Of a stretch of 64,000 nucleotides of DNA, positions 1-8,838 are shown one piece after another. The notes beneath the pieces are model-generated. The model was not told the origin of the DNA, searched no databases, and saw nothing but the letters and a program-made list of their open reading frames with translations. Origin of the DNA: Clostridiales bacterium (lineage in GTDB: Bacteria; Bacillota; Clostridia; Oscillospirales; Acutalibacteraceae). The DNA is taken from NCBI GenBank assembly GCA_018364155.1, contig JAGZMM010000005.1:1-64000 (forward strand), in the 5' to 3' direction. Every line of letters starts with the position of its first letter. The first letter of the stretch is position 1. The position numbers were made by a program, and so were the translations under genes.

Positions 1-3000
1 GGTGCGGTCGCCCACCGTACCCAGAGCGAAGGTGATGGTGAAGGTCTTGGTGCCGTCGCCGTTGTCGATGCCGTCGTAAGAACCGTCAACCGCCATAGCG
101 TTGCCGGCTTCGTTGTTCAGGCCAACTCTGGTGACAGAAGCATCCGTCTTTACAGTAACCGTGATGGTGTCGTTGACGTTGTAGACAGCCTTATCGGTGG
201 AAGCTTCCACATCGTTGAGCGGATTGGTGGGAACCGCGATATCGGTTCTCTGCTCAGGCAGCTCCGCCTCGTCGCCAAGGTAGAAGCTGGCGAAACCGCA
301 CTGGTTGTAGGAGATGTTCTGGTTGGCAACACCGTTGCGGTACATCGGGTCGTGCATCAGAGTGCGGATGCCGTACTCAGTGGGAGCCAGAGAGGTAACG
401 ATCGCGATCTGATTGCCGCCCTTGTAGAGCAGGACTTCTTCGCGCCAGTCGCCCCAGAAGTCAGCCTTCAGGGTCGGGGTGCTCTTATTGCCAGTGGAAG
501 TCAGACCAGTCTTCAGATAAGAGGTAGAAGCAAAGGTTTCATCATCAATATCGTTGATGTTGGCGCCGTTTGCAGCCATATGGGTCAAGCCGCTGCCGAA
601 CCAGATGGCGTTCTGGCCCTGCGCAATACCGCGGCTGGTGTTGGTGGTGACCAAAACTTCGCCGGTGACCATGCTTCTAACATTCTTGGTAGCACTGGAA
701 TCGCCAGCCTGAGCGCCCGGGAACTTGTTGGAGAAGTTACCGGCCACAGAACCTTCGTCGTCGTTACCGGTGAAGGAACCGTAGAGGCAAGAGTTTTCCG
801 TAATAAGATTGCCGGTGGTTTCGTCTACACGCAGACCTTTGTTCGGATCGAAAGTATTCGGACCAGGCAGCCAGCCGAGCTGCTTACCAGTGTTCTTGTC
901 ATCCCAGATGTACTCTTCGATACCGGTGAACTGCATGATCTTGTTGGTCTTGTCGACCGGCAGGAGAGCAGAACGGTCACCGTGGTTCAAAGGAGCCCAT
1001 CTGTTGAGCGGATTGTTGCGGGTAGAATCGCTGATGATCTCATAGCCAGGAGCCATCAGTTCGCCAGCCATGGCTTCCACGGTCATAAAGGTATCGCCGT
1101 TGATGACGTAGGGGAGGAGCAGGCCCTTCTCTTCGTCCAGCTTGAGCTTCATGGCCTTGAGGACAAACTCGTCCTTGCCGTCGCCGTCCAGATCAGCGGA
1201 CTCGGCAAAGTGGTTGCCGCGGCTGTAATAGAGCTCTTTGTCATCGCCAAGGGTGCGGCAGTTGGGATCTTCGGTGTCGAAGTAAGCCTTTTCCACCAGT
1301 TTGCCGTCTACAATGTAGTAAGCGGCAGCGGTGGTTCTCTGATAGTAGCCGCGCTGCACGATGGCGTAGTAGTTCTCCCCGTCGAGAGAACCGGTCGCGC
1401 CCGCATAGCGGTTGGCACGGTTGCCCTGGGAGTCGCCCCAAACGGACTTCTTCCACGGATTTCTCAGCCAGTACTCTTCCGACTTGGCCATAACCTGAGT
1501 CTTGTAGCTGTCGAGAGTATCGTTGCCGGGAGCCGGCTCGGTGATGTAGCAGAAGTTACCGCGCTGGGTCATGGGATCCATCGACCAGTCTTCACCGTCC
1601 ACGCTGCCCGCAGTGTAGGGGAATCTGAACTGAGTGGAGTCAACGATGACGCCCTTGCCGGCATCTTCGTCATACTCGAACGCAGTGACAAATTCCTGAT
1701 GATCCTTCATCTGGCCCATGCGGCCCACATGATAGGACTTGATCCAGGCTTTCTGAGCCGGGTCGTTGGGACCGTCGTTGCCGCCGCCAGCCGTGGGGCT
1801 GCGGTAAGCAATGTCAAAGCTGTTGAGAACGCCCCAGTAAGTATCAACCGCTTCCACGTTACCGGTCGCGAAGTATTCTTTGAACTTAGTGGTGGTAGCA
1901 TTGAGGCCATCCTCGCCGCCGACTACGGTGTCAAGGGTTTCCGGATACACAACCGTCTGGGAAGCTTCGTCCCAGTTACCGATCTGGGTACCCAGGGCGG
2001 TCTTCAGGATCAGTTCGCTCTTGCCGTCGCCGTCGAAGTCCTGGCAGTACAGGTTGTTTTCGTGGTCGTTGGAGCAGCCAACGTTGTAGCCCATCTCAAT
2101 ACGGAACAGCAGAGTGCCGTCGATTTTGTAGCAGTCAACGTACTCCAGGCCGGACTCCAGATTGTTCGGAGAATAGATCGGGTCGGAATACATCGGGTCC
2201 TTGCTGTTGGAGCGCCACTTCATGACGATTTCGTACTGGCCGTCGCCGTCGAAATCACCCAGGGTCATATCCTGGGCAGAGTAGCCGCCGCTCATGGTGG
2301 TCTTGAAGGAACCGTCCTCGTTCATCGCGTAGGGCAGGCTGGGACCAGCGTCCAGTTCCTCCACGTACTTGATGAACTTGGCTTCCAGCTCATAATACAG
2401 CGCGTCGCTGATGATGCCGTCGCTGCCGAGAACGTTAGCCGGCTTCCAGGTTTCGCTGTTGTAATCATTGAGCTGTGCAACCCAGGTGTTCAGGTCGTCC
2501 TGCGTAACCGGGGTCTTGTTGTCGTGGGGTTCACGGAACGCACGGAGCAGGTCCATGTCCACACGGTACCAGCTTTCCTGGTTCTCTTCCGAAATCGCCC
2601 AGGTTTTTGCATCGTTGCCGCCGATTTTGCTGCCCGGGCCAACCAGGTTGCCGCGGTACATGAAATTCGGCAGCGGCATTTTTTCGGGCTGGGGAGCCAT
2701 CTGGATGTAGTGAACAGCGGCTCTGTCAGCCTCGCTGCCCGAACCGATGGAAGAAAGCATCGGAACAGTCAGGCCCTCTCTGCGGCCTTCCACACCGTCG
2801 ATCACCGGAGCAACCTCGTACACAGAGGTAACGGAACCATCGGGATCGGTGTAGTTGGTGGGAGTGGTGTTTTCCTTTACGACACCAGGATTGGTCTCGT
2901 AATTGCTTTCGGGCTGGACATCACGGGGTTCGACGGTAGCGATCTTCACACCGTCACGATAGACGTTCCAGGAAATGCCGTCCGGCTCGTTTCCAAGGAA

Positions 3001-3189
3001 ACGCCAGCTCAGGAAGACGCCGTCCGAGGTCTCGGCGGCGACCAGGCCACGATCTAGGTACTCCATCGGACGGAGCCCATCGTTCGTGTCAGCGGCCGTT
3101 GCTGCGCTTGTCGCCATCACTGCCGACGAGGCGACCATTGCGAACGTCAGCACCAATGAGCAAACGCGTTTTGCCATGCGTTTTTTCAT
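1..3189 (-). CDS. Rhamnogalacturonan lyase, PL11 family (PL11-A), C-terminus beyond window
   Basis: A reading frame open for 1063 codons from ATG at 3189 to the window edge, preceded by GGAGGAAG. Residues 1-33 form a signal peptide (KKR/KR start, hydrophobic core, AxA-like end), so the protein is secreted. The block MEYLDRGLVA near residue 42, DGVFLSWRFLG after it, and the calcium-loop signature DFDGDGQYEI near residue 310 are typical of polysaccharide lyase family 11, which cleaves the rhamnose-galacturonate backbone of rhamnogalacturonan I. The block RTLMHDPMYRNGVANQN, near the end of the catalytic domain, is also characteristic. From about residue 990 an Ig-like repeat begins (KAVYNVNDTITVTVKT) that also occurs in the other secreted proteins of this window. 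It has its own strong promoter. The family is clear; whether it acts endo or exo cannot be read from sequence. Confidence 0.9.
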   Translation of the reverse strand, partial: MKKRMAKRVCSLVLTFAMVASSAVMATSAATAADTNDGLRPMEYLDRGLVAAETSDGVFLSWRFLGNEPDGISWNVYRDGVKIATVEPRDVQPESNYETNPGVVKENTTPTNYTDPDGSVTSVYEVAPVIDGVEGRREGLTVPMLSSIGSGSEADRAAVHYIQMAPQPEKMPLPNFMYRGNLVGPGSKIGGNDAKTWAISEENQESWYRVDMDLLRAFREPHDNKTPVTQDDLNTWVAQLNDYNSETWKPANVLGSDGIISDALYYELEAKFIKYVEELDAGPSLPYAMNEDGSFKTTMSGGYSAQDMTLGDFDGDGQYEIVMKWRSNSKDPMYSDPIYSPNNLESGLEYVDCYKIDGTLLFRIEMGYNVGCSNDHENNLYCQDFDGDGKSELILKTALGTQIGNWDEASQTVVYPETLDTVVGGEDGLNATTTKFKEYFATGNVEAVDTYWGVLNSFDIAYRSPTAGGGNDGPNDPAQKAWIKSYHVGRMGQMKDHQEFVTAFEYDEDAGKGVIVDSTQFRFPYTAGSVDGEDWSMDPMTQRGNFCYITEPAPGNDTLDSYKTQVMAKSEEYWLRNPWKKSVWGDSQGNRANRYAGATGSLDGENYYAIVQRGYYQRTTAAAYYIVDGKLVEKAYFDTEDPNCRTLGDDKELYYSRGNHFAESADLDGDGKDEFVLKAMKLKLDEEKGLLLPYVINGDTFMTVEAMAGELMAPGYEIISDSTRNNPLNRWAPLNHGDRSALLPVDKTNKIMQFTGIEEYIWDDKNTGKQLGWLPGPNTFDPNKGLRVDETTGNLITENSCLYGSFTGNDDEGSVAGNFSNKFPGAQAGDSSATKNVRSMVTGEVLVTTNTSRGIAQGQNAIWFGSGLTHMAANGANINDIDDETFASTSYLKTGLTSTGNKSTPTLKADFWGDWREEVLLYKGGNQIAIVTSLAPTEYGIRTLMHDPMYRNGVANQNISYNQCGFASFYLGDEAELPEQRTDIAVPTNPLNDVEASTDKAVYNVNDTITVTVKTDASVTRVGLNNEAGNAMAVDGSYDGIDNGDGTKTFTITFALGTVGDRT

Positions 3190-3253
3190 TCTTCTTCCTC
3201 CTACTAAAAATCTTGGGTTCTTCGATCTTTCAGCTGGTTTTTTGCTCCAAACA

Positions 3254-3288
3254 TGGAACAATAAACCCTGAATATGGACCAATGAACC
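3254..3288. repeat. Direct repeat pair just downstream of the PL11-A promoter
   Basis: Two 14-bp copies, TGGAACAATAAACC (3254-3267) and TGGACCAATGAACC (3275-3288), differ at two positions and are spaced 21 bp apart, two helical turns. They lie between the promoter and the PL11-A ribosome site, near the expected transcript start. This is a candidate operator; the regulator is unknown. Confidence 0.4.
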
Positions 3289-3297
3289 GACGACCCT

Positions 3298-3326
3298 ATT
3301 ATAATCTTGTTATGCATGTAAGTCAA
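3298..3326 (-). promoter_or_regulatory. Promoter of PL11-A
   Basis: On the minus strand a TTGACT -35 box (3321-3326) and a perfect TATAAT -10 box (3298-3303) are separated by 17 bp. The expected start of transcription leaves a leader of about 100 nt before the PL11-A start codon. Confidence 0.75.
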
Positions 3327-3785
3327 GGGAAAATATATAATATTTTCGATATTAAACAGCACTTTTTGCACATAATTTTGTTTGACACGGAAAAGTCAAG
3401 GCGAAATCACGTCAAAATGAGAAAAAATTACTGTATTTTTGTGTATGGTTTCTATATTTTTTGTAGTTTTATTGTGTAATATCCCGGGTTGATTTTCCTC
3501 TTTTTTCAACAATTGATTATATTATTCCAATTGAAAGGAACTTAATTTTTTATCACATACCCCGTTGTTTCTTTTTGCGTGAAAGAGCGTGCCGGATCGA
3601 TGCCCATCTATGCAGCTGCTGCATTTATACACTATATAATATAAGCAGGTGGCGCCCCGTATAGGAATAGGGAACCGGCCGGATTACAGGGCGATGAATC
3701 CTGGCTCAACGGAATCGTTCGTTTGACTTGCTTTGCCGCTGTTATGAAATCTTTCCATGCTCACAAAACAGAAGAAAAGCAAAGA
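3327..3785. other. AT-rich intergenic region, no gene seen
   Basis: This stretch upstream of PL11-A is strongly AT-rich up to about 3580 and then mixed. Short open frames exist but none has a ribosome site or recognisable protein. Apart from the PL11-A promoter at its edge I see no convincing element. Confidence 0.5.
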
Positions 3786-3824
3786 GGCCGCTCGAATACT
3801 GCAAGCTCCAGTATTCAAGCGGCC
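3786..3824 (-). terminator. Long hairpin downstream of tRNA-Arg
   Basis: 16-base arms GGCCGCTCGAATACTG (3786-3801) and CAGTATTCAAGCGGCC (3809-3824) pair with a single mismatch around a 7-base loop. Read on the minus strand it is followed by a T-rich but interrupted run. It could be a second terminator behind the tRNA or another structured element. Confidence 0.45.
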
Positions 3825-3875
3825 CCTTGCTGGAAAACATCGATGAAAAAGGATACCCGCCGAAAGCACAGAGGA

Positions 3876-3907
3876 AAACAAAACGCACCTCACAAAGTGA
3901 GGTGCGT
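3876..3907 (-). terminator. Terminator of tRNA-Arg
   Basis: The 25-nt perfect hairpin ACGCACCTCAC/GTGAGGTGCGT (3883-3907) is followed on the minus strand by a TTTGTTTT run. It lies 24 bp behind the CCA end of the tRNA. Confidence 0.75.
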
Positions 3908-3931
3908 AGCTTAAGAACGGCAAATTGCCGC

Positions 3932-4008
3932 TGGTGCGCCCGGAGGGACTCGAACCCCCGACCTTTTGGTTCGTAGCCAAACACTCTATCCAGCTGAGCT
4001 ACGAGCGC
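3932..4008 (-). tRNA. tRNA-Arg (anticodon ACG), CCA encoded
   Basis: A complete cloverleaf reads on the minus strand. The acceptor arm GCGCTCG pairs with CGGGCGC (one G.U), followed by A73 and an encoded CCA. The D-arm is GCTC...GAGT and the anticodon stem TTTGG/CCAAA encloses CTACGAA, giving anticodon ACG (read as ICG after deamination). The T-loop is TTCGAGT. It decodes CGU/CGC/CGA arginine codons. A terminator follows directly. Confidence 0.95.
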
Positions 4009-4272
4009 ACATTTGTAAAAGCATCATAAGAATGCTCGACTATAATACCACACCGGATAAGGCTTGTCAAGGATTTTTCGATTCAATCTGCCAAATTTTT
4101 GAGCAGCCGGCTATCCTGCCGGTGATGAACCCATCGGACAATAAGAGAAACCCAGCCCGAAAGCATCCAACCGATAGAAAGAAGTCGCCTTGCTGGGGTG
4201 CCGCCTGACATAAAGAATGAAAAAATCAGATCGTCCTAAGCCGGAATATGCCGGTACCCTGTCCGCCATCGA

Positions 4273-4306
4273 AACAGAGCCGCCGGAATTACCCAGCGGC
4301 TCTGTT
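4273..4306 (-). terminator. Terminator of the MarR/ABC operon
   Basis: Arms AACAGAGCCGC and GCGGCTCTGTT (11 bp, perfect) with a 12-nt loop lie just behind the stop codon at 4315. On the minus strand they are followed by only a short TTT run, so termination may be partial. Confidence 0.55.
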
Positions 4307-4314
4307 GAACACCC

Positions 4315-6189
4315 TTATGCGGAGGGCTTTGCAGCAAACTGACTGTTGTACAGGTCTGCATAGAACCCACCTTGTTCCAGCAGCTGCTTGTGATTGCCCG
4401 TTTCGATGATTTTACCGTTGTTCATCACCAAAATGATGTCCGCATCCCGGATGGTAGACAGCCGGTGAGCGATGACAAAGGAGGTTCGTCCCTCCATCAG
4501 CGCATTCATAGCCTTTTGAATCTGAATCTCGGTGCGGGTATCCACGTTGGAGGTGGCCTCGTCGAGAATCAGAATGGCCGGGTTGGCCAGGATGACCCGG
4601 GCGATGGTCAAAAGCTGTTTCTGGCCCTGGGAGATGTTGGACGCTTCCTCGTTGAGCACCGTGTCATATCCATCCGGCAGGGTGCGGATGTAGTGGTCCA
4701 CCCTTGCCGCCTTGGCCGCCGCCATCACCTGCTCCAACGTGGCGTCCGGGCGGGAATAGGCGATGTTTTCCCGGATGGTACCGTTAAAGAGCCAGGTGTC
4801 CTGCAGCACCATGCCGAAAATGGAACGCAGCCCTTCCCGGGTCATATCCCGGATATCCACGCCGTCCACCCGGATGGCGCCGCCGTCGATTTCGTAAAAG
4901 CGCATGAGTAGGTTGACAAGGGTGGTCTTTCCGGCGCCCGTGGGCCCCACGATGGCCACCGTCTGCCCAGGGCTCACCTTTACATTCATATCCTCAATAA
5001 GCGGCTCGGCCGGGTTATAGCTGAAGTCCACATGGTCGAACTCTACCGCCCCGCGCAGCGCCTTCGCTTCGATGCGCTTAGGATGTTCGGCTTCGGGAAT
5101 CTGTTCCTCCTCGTCGAGCACCTCGAATACCCGCTCCGCCGCCGCTACAGTGGACTGGAGGATATTCGCAATGTTGGCGGTCTGGTTGATGGGCTGGGTA
5201 AACTGGTTGGAGTACTGGATGAAGGCCTGCACGTCACCCACCGTTAATTGGCCGTTTGCCACCCGCAGCCCGCCGATGACGGCCACGAACACATACCCTA
5301 AGTTGTTGACAAAGGTCATCAGCGGCATAATAATGCCCGAAATGAACTGGGCCTTGCGGTTATACTTATAGAGTTCCTCGTTGACGGTGTTGAATTCGTC
5401 CACCGCCTTGCGCTCATGGCCGTAGGCCTTGACCTCCTTGTGCCCGGTGTACATTTCCTCCACATGCCCGTTGAGCTCTCCCAGCACCCGCTGCTGGCCG
5501 ACGAAGTATTTCTGGCTTCTTTTGACCACGAAAATGGTGATCACAAGGCACAGCGGGATGGTGATGAAGGTCACCAGGGTCAGCAGGGGACTGATGGTGA
5601 GCATCATGATGAGCACGCCCACAATGGTGACCACCGCCGTAATCAGCTGGGTCAAGGACTGCTGCAGCGTCTGTGCCACCGTGTCCACGTCGTTGGTAAT
5701 GCGGCTGAGGATTTCGCCGTGGGTGCGTCCGTCGAAGTACTTGAGCGGGAGCTTCGACAGCTTGTTGTCCACCTGCTTGCGCATGTCGTACACGACCTTC
5801 TGGGAAACCCCGGCCATGACGAACTGCTGAATCCAGTTGAACACAGAGCTGACAAAATAAATCCCCACCAAGGTCAAAAGCACTCCGGCAATGCCGTTAA
5901 AGTCAATGTTGATGGGCGGGGCAAGCTCCGCCGGCACGCCGTTTAGCACCGCGGCCATGTGGGGCATCACCCCTTCCACCAGAAGGTTGGTGGCGTTTTT
6001 TAAGATGTTCGGGCCGATAATCATAAAGGCCGTGGAAAGAATCGCCGCGAAGAACACGGTCAGCAGTTTCGCCCAGTGGGGCTTTAAGTAGCCCAGCAGC
6101 CGCTTGGAGGTGCCTTTGAAGTTCTTCGCCTTTTGGGCCACGTGCATGCCGCCGCCCGGCCCGCGTCCGGCTCCAGGTCCATGTTTCAT
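4315..6189 (-). CDS. ABC exporter half-transporter, catalytically complete subunit
   Basis: 624 residues. A Gly-rich, charged N-terminal tail (1-30) is followed by a six-helix ABC exporter membrane domain (about 35-345) and an ATPase domain. The ATPase has Walker A GPTGAGKTT (about 413), signature NISQGQ, Walker B ILILDEATSNVD with the catalytic Glu, and switch His in IAHRLST. The signature has SQGQ instead of SGGQ. It overlaps the upstream gene by ATGA, so the two are translationally coupled and almost certainly form a heterodimer: this chain supplies the good Walker B and the partner supplies the good signature. Start ATG has GAGGAGG 7 nt upstream. The family exports lipids, drugs or peptides; the substrate is not readable from sequence. 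Confidence 0.92.
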   Translation of the reverse strand: MKHGPGAGRGPGGGMHVAQKAKNFKGTSKRLLGYLKPHWAKLLTVFFAAILSTAFMIIGPNILKNATNLLVEGVMPHMAAVLNGVPAELAPPINIDFNGIAGVLLTLVGIYFVSSVFNWIQQFVMAGVSQKVVYDMRKQVDNKLSKLPLKYFDGRTHGEILSRITNDVDTVAQTLQQSLTQLITAVVTIVGVLIMMLTISPLLTLVTFITIPLCLVITIFVVKRSQKYFVGQQRVLGELNGHVEEMYTGHKEVKAYGHERKAVDEFNTVNEELYKYNRKAQFISGIIMPLMTFVNNLGYVFVAVIGGLRVANGQLTVGDVQAFIQYSNQFTQPINQTANIANILQSTVAAAERVFEVLDEEEQIPEAEHPKRIEAKALRGAVEFDHVDFSYNPAEPLIEDMNVKVSPGQTVAIVGPTGAGKTTLVNLLMRFYEIDGGAIRVDGVDIRDMTREGLRSIFGMVLQDTWLFNGTIRENIAYSRPDATLEQVMAAAKAARVDHYIRTLPDGYDTVLNEEASNISQGQKQLLTIARVILANPAILILDEATSNVDTRTEIQIQKAMNALMEGRTSFVIAHRLSTIRDADIILVMNNGKIIETGNHKQLLEQGGFYADLYNSQFAAKPSA

Positions 6190-7913
6190 GCCAATTCCTC
6201 CTCTGACAGCTGCGACGCGACGATTTCGCGGTAAATGTCGCAGGATTTGAGCAGTTCCCGGTGGGTGCCCATCCCGGCCACCCGGCCCTCGTCGAGCACA
6301 ATGATCTTATCCGCGTCCATAACGGTGCTTACCCGCTGAGCCACCATGAACACGGTGGCGCCCTTGACCTCGTCCTTCAAAGCCGCGCGCAGCTTCGCGT
6401 CGGTCTTAAAGTCCAGCGCGGAGAAGTTGTCGTCGAAAATGTAGATTTCCGGACGGCGCACCAAAGCCCTGGCAATGGTCAGGCGCTGCTTCTGTCCGCC
6501 CGACAGGTTGGAACCGCCCTGGGAAATCATGGAGTTGTAGCCGTCGGTCATCTCGTCGATGAAATCGGAAGCCTGGGCGATGCGCGCCGCGTTCTGGACC
6601 TCCTCGTCGGTTGCGTCCTCCTTGCCGTAGCGGATGTTGTCGGCAATGGTGCCGGTGAACAAAAGGGCCTTTTGCGGGACAAAGGAAATTCGCTTTCGAA
6701 GCTCCTCTTTTTCAAACTCCCGCACGTCCACCCCGTCTACCAGAATGCGCCCGCTGGTCACGTCGTAAAACCGGGGAATCAGATTTGCCAGGGTGGATTT
6801 GCCCGATCCCGTGGACCCGATGATGGCCACCGTTTCGCCGGGGGCGGCCTCAAAGGAAATGTCGGTCAGCGCCAGCTCCTCCGCGTTCGTGTACCCGAAG
6901 GACACATGGTCGAACACCACCTTGCCGGTCTTTTTCGGAGCCTTGGGGGCGTCCGGGTCGAGAAGCTCGGTCTCAAGCGCGAACACTTCGTTGATTCGGT
7001 CTGCGGACGCCTGGGCCCTTGGCAGCATGATGAACATCATCGCCACCATCATCACCGAGAACATAATCTGCATGATGTACTGGAGGAAAGCCTGCAATTG
7101 CCCCACCTCCATGGCACCCGCGTCGATGCGCACCGCGCCGAACCACACCACGCCCAGCATGATCAGGTTAAAGATCAGCATAACCAGCGGCATAAAGATG
7201 GCCAGAATGCGGTTGACCTTGATGGCTGTCTTCGTCAGGTCCGTGTTCGCCCCGTCAAACCGCTCCTTTTCCGCGTCGTCCCGGTTAAACGCCCGGATGA
7301 CCCGCATTCCCATGAGCTTTTCCCGCAGTACCTGGTTTAGTTTGTCGATTTTCCTCTGCATGGCCTGGAACAGCGGGATGGTCGAGCGCCCCACCAGCCA
7401 GATGATCAGCGCCAGCACCGGGATCACCGCCACGATGATCAGGGACAGCACCGCGTCCTTGCTTACCGCCAGCACAATCCCGCCGATGAGCATCATCGGC
7501 GCCATAAGCATCATGCGCAGCATCATGAACCCTAAGTTTTGAATCTGGGTGACGTCGTTGGTGTTTCGGGTAATGAGGGTCGCCGTGCCGAGCTTGTCGA
7601 ATTCCTTTAAGGAATAGCCCGACGCCCGAGTGAAAATGTCCCGGCGCAGGTCCCGGCCGAAGCCCATGGCTACCTTCGCCGCCAGGTATGACCCGAGAAT
7701 CGCGCACACCATTCCCCCTAAGGACACCAGCAGCATCAGCCCGCCGGTGCGCAGAATATAGTCGGTATCCCCGGCCATAACACCCTTGTCGATGATGTCG
7801 CCGTTGAGGTTTGGCATGTAAAGCTGTGCCAAGCTCTGCCCAAAGGTCAGCAGCAGGATGGCCAGAAGCGACGGGATATACCGCTTGTCGATGCGCTTAA
7901 AGAGCTTTATCAT
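6186..7913 (-). CDS. ABC exporter half-transporter, degenerate subunit
   Basis: About 575 residues: membrane domain 1-320, then an ATPase with Walker A GSTGSGKST (about 363), canonical signature NLSGGQ, but Walker B IYIFDDNFSALD with Asp in place of the catalytic Glu, and AQRVST with Gln in place of the switch His. Those two losses mark the non-hydrolysing chain of a heterodimeric exporter of the BmrC/TM287 kind. The start chosen is ATG 7913 (MIKLFKRID), 9 nt behind AGGAAGG; ATGs at 7919 and 7922 lie too close to the ribosome site. It overlaps the end of the MarR gene by 17 bp, so the three genes form one operon. Confidence 0.9.
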   Translation of the reverse strand: MIKLFKRIDKRYIPSLLAILLLTFGQSLAQLYMPNLNGDIIDKGVMAGDTDYILRTGGLMLLVSLGGMVCAILGSYLAAKVAMGFGRDLRRDIFTRASGYSLKEFDKLGTATLITRNTNDVTQIQNLGFMMLRMMLMAPMMLIGGIVLAVSKDAVLSLIIVAVIPVLALIIWLVGRSTIPLFQAMQRKIDKLNQVLREKLMGMRVIRAFNRDDAEKERFDGANTDLTKTAIKVNRILAIFMPLVMLIFNLIMLGVVWFGAVRIDAGAMEVGQLQAFLQYIMQIMFSVMMVAMMFIMLPRAQASADRINEVFALETELLDPDAPKAPKKTGKVVFDHVSFGYTNAEELALTDISFEAAPGETVAIIGSTGSGKSTLANLIPRFYDVTSGRILVDGVDVREFEKEELRKRISFVPQKALLFTGTIADNIRYGKEDATDEEVQNAARIAQASDFIDEMTDGYNSMISQGGSNLSGGQKQRLTIARALVRRPEIYIFDDNFSALDFKTDAKLRAALKDEVKGATVFMVAQRVSTVMDADKIIVLDEGRVAGMGTHRELLKSCDIYREIVASQLSEEELA

Positions 7914-8421
7914 CTGCATCATCCTTCCTTTCTTGTAAGGCGGCTCCTTGCAAAGCTCGCCCGGATTGGAACTTAAAGTATTCGTACACTTCCTGTAAGA
8001 GCCCGATGAGCTGTTCGCTTTTTTCCTCACCTAAGTAAGCGATCAGGTTGTCGACCTTCCCCTGGAAAGCCGCCACCGTGTCCTGCACTGCCTGCTCTCC
8101 CTTATCGGTGAGGAGTACCCGCACCGCCCGCCGGTCCCGTGGGTCCATTTGTCTTACCAAATATCCCCTGGTTTCCAGCGTGTTCACCTGCTGGGTCACC
8201 GACGGGGGCGCCACCCGCAGCATCCGGCTGATTTCTTTCACCCGCGCCCCGTGGGCACAGGGAATGCCGTGGCAGTGGCCCGCCTGAATCATGTGCAGGT
8301 GCATGAGCATGGAGCCTTCGCCCGGCGTCAGGTCCCCGACCTTCGGCGGCGCCCAATGGGTCTTGCTGAAGAGCACAAACAGCTCCATCAGCCTGGCCGC
8401 CGTGGTCTCCTGGTCTAGCAT
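7897..8421 (-). CDS. MarR-family transcriptional regulator of the ABC exporter
   Basis: 174 residues with a MarR winged helix: recognition region VKEISRMLRVAPPSVTQQVN (about 62-81) and the wing MDPRDRRAVRVLLTDKG (about 91-107), both typical. Between helices it carries the stretch HCHGIPCAHG with two Cys and three His, not usual in MarR proteins and possibly a metal or redox sensor (inference). First gene of the operon with the two ABC chains, probably their repressor and its own. The promoter and an overlapping inverted repeat lie directly upstream. No strong ribosome site is seen before ATG 8421 (GGTGATACC only). Confidence 0.9.
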   Translation of the reverse strand: MLDQETTAARLMELFVLFSKTHWAPPKVGDLTPGEGSMLMHLHMIQAGHCHGIPCAHGARVKEISRMLRVAPPSVTQQVNTLETRGYLVRQMDPRDRRAVRVLLTDKGEQAVQDTVAAFQGKVDNLIAYLGEEKSEQLIGLLQEVYEYFKFQSGRALQGAALQERKDDADDKAL

Positions 8422-8441
8422 GGTATCACCGCTTTCGATAG

Positions 8442-8469
8442 TTAAGAATCCTAATTATTTGGATGTTAA
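8442..8469. promoter_or_regulatory. Candidate MarR operator
   Basis: Imperfect inverted repeat TTAAGAATCC (8442-8451) and GGATGTTAA (8461-8469), placed over the expected transcript start of the MarR/ABC operon. Position and symmetry fit autorepression; the assignment is inferred. Confidence 0.45.
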
Positions 8470-8470
8470 T

Positions 8471-8499
8471 ATATTATGCTTCTTAATTTTTAATGTCAA
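8471..8499 (-). promoter_or_regulatory. Promoter of the MarR/ABC operon
   Basis: Perfect TTGACA (8494-8499) and TAATAT (8471-8476) on the minus strand with a 17-bp spacer, about 50 bp before the MarR start codon. Confidence 0.8.
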
Positions 8500-8543
8500 G
8501 GAAGAATCTTTGAAAAGAGTATGGACGGTTTGTGAACGGACAA

Positions 8544-8581
8544 ACAAAGAGCCGGGCGGAATTTTCCGCCTGGCTCTTTGT
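8544..8581 (-). terminator. Terminator of the small XRE regulator gene
   Basis: Arms ACAAAGAGCCGGGCGGA and TCCGCCTGGCTCTTTGT pair with one G.U around a short loop. The hairpin overlaps the last base of the regulator's stop codon. The terminal AAA/TTT ends make it potentially bidirectional, insulating the MarR promoter. Confidence 0.75.
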
Positions 8582-8793
8582 TAAGGAAGGACCTCCCGGA
8601 TATCCGTGCGTCCAAGCAGGTAGTCGATGCTGCATTGGTAGAATTCTGCCAAGTTCACCACACAGGGAATGCGAATTCGGCCGATTCCTTCCTCATAGCG
8701 CCGATAGGTCTTTTCAGTCACCCCTGCCGCCTTTGCCGCCTCCTTTGGCGATAGGCCCCGTTCTTCCCGTAGCTCCCGCAATCGGATGTACAT
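8581..8793 (-). CDS. Small XRE-family (Cro/C1-type) DNA-binding protein
   Basis: 70 residues, essentially only a helix-turn-helix domain: LRELREERGLSPKEAAKAAG, then TEKTYRRYEEG, and the ending FYQCSIDYLLGRTD typical of SinR-like and phage repressor-like regulators. The start is ATG 8793, 7 nt behind GGAGGTGA; an in-frame ATG at 8841 is discounted because it falls in the promoter. It is a single gene with its own promoter, palindromic operators and terminator, so probably a self-regulating transcription factor. Its targets are unknown; dusB, downstream on the other side of the terminators, need not be one. Confidence 0.85.
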   Translation of the reverse strand: MYIRLRELREERGLSPKEAAKAAGVTEKTYRRYEEGIGRIRIPCVVNLAEFYQCSIDYLLGRTDIREVLP

Positions 8794-8838
8794 GCAGCGC
8801 TCACCTCCCGCTGCCATTTTATCAGAAAACCGGGCTGC

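Noticed and set aside
352..3057. Plus-strand open frame of about 900 codons opposite PL11-A
   Set aside because: It has no ribosome site or recognisable domain and lies exactly antisense to a strong PL11 gene; long mirror frames are expected from the G+C-rich, repetitive codons there.
3684..3984. Short ORFs on both strands around tRNA-Arg
   Set aside because: They run through the tRNA and its terminator hairpins; not plausible genes.
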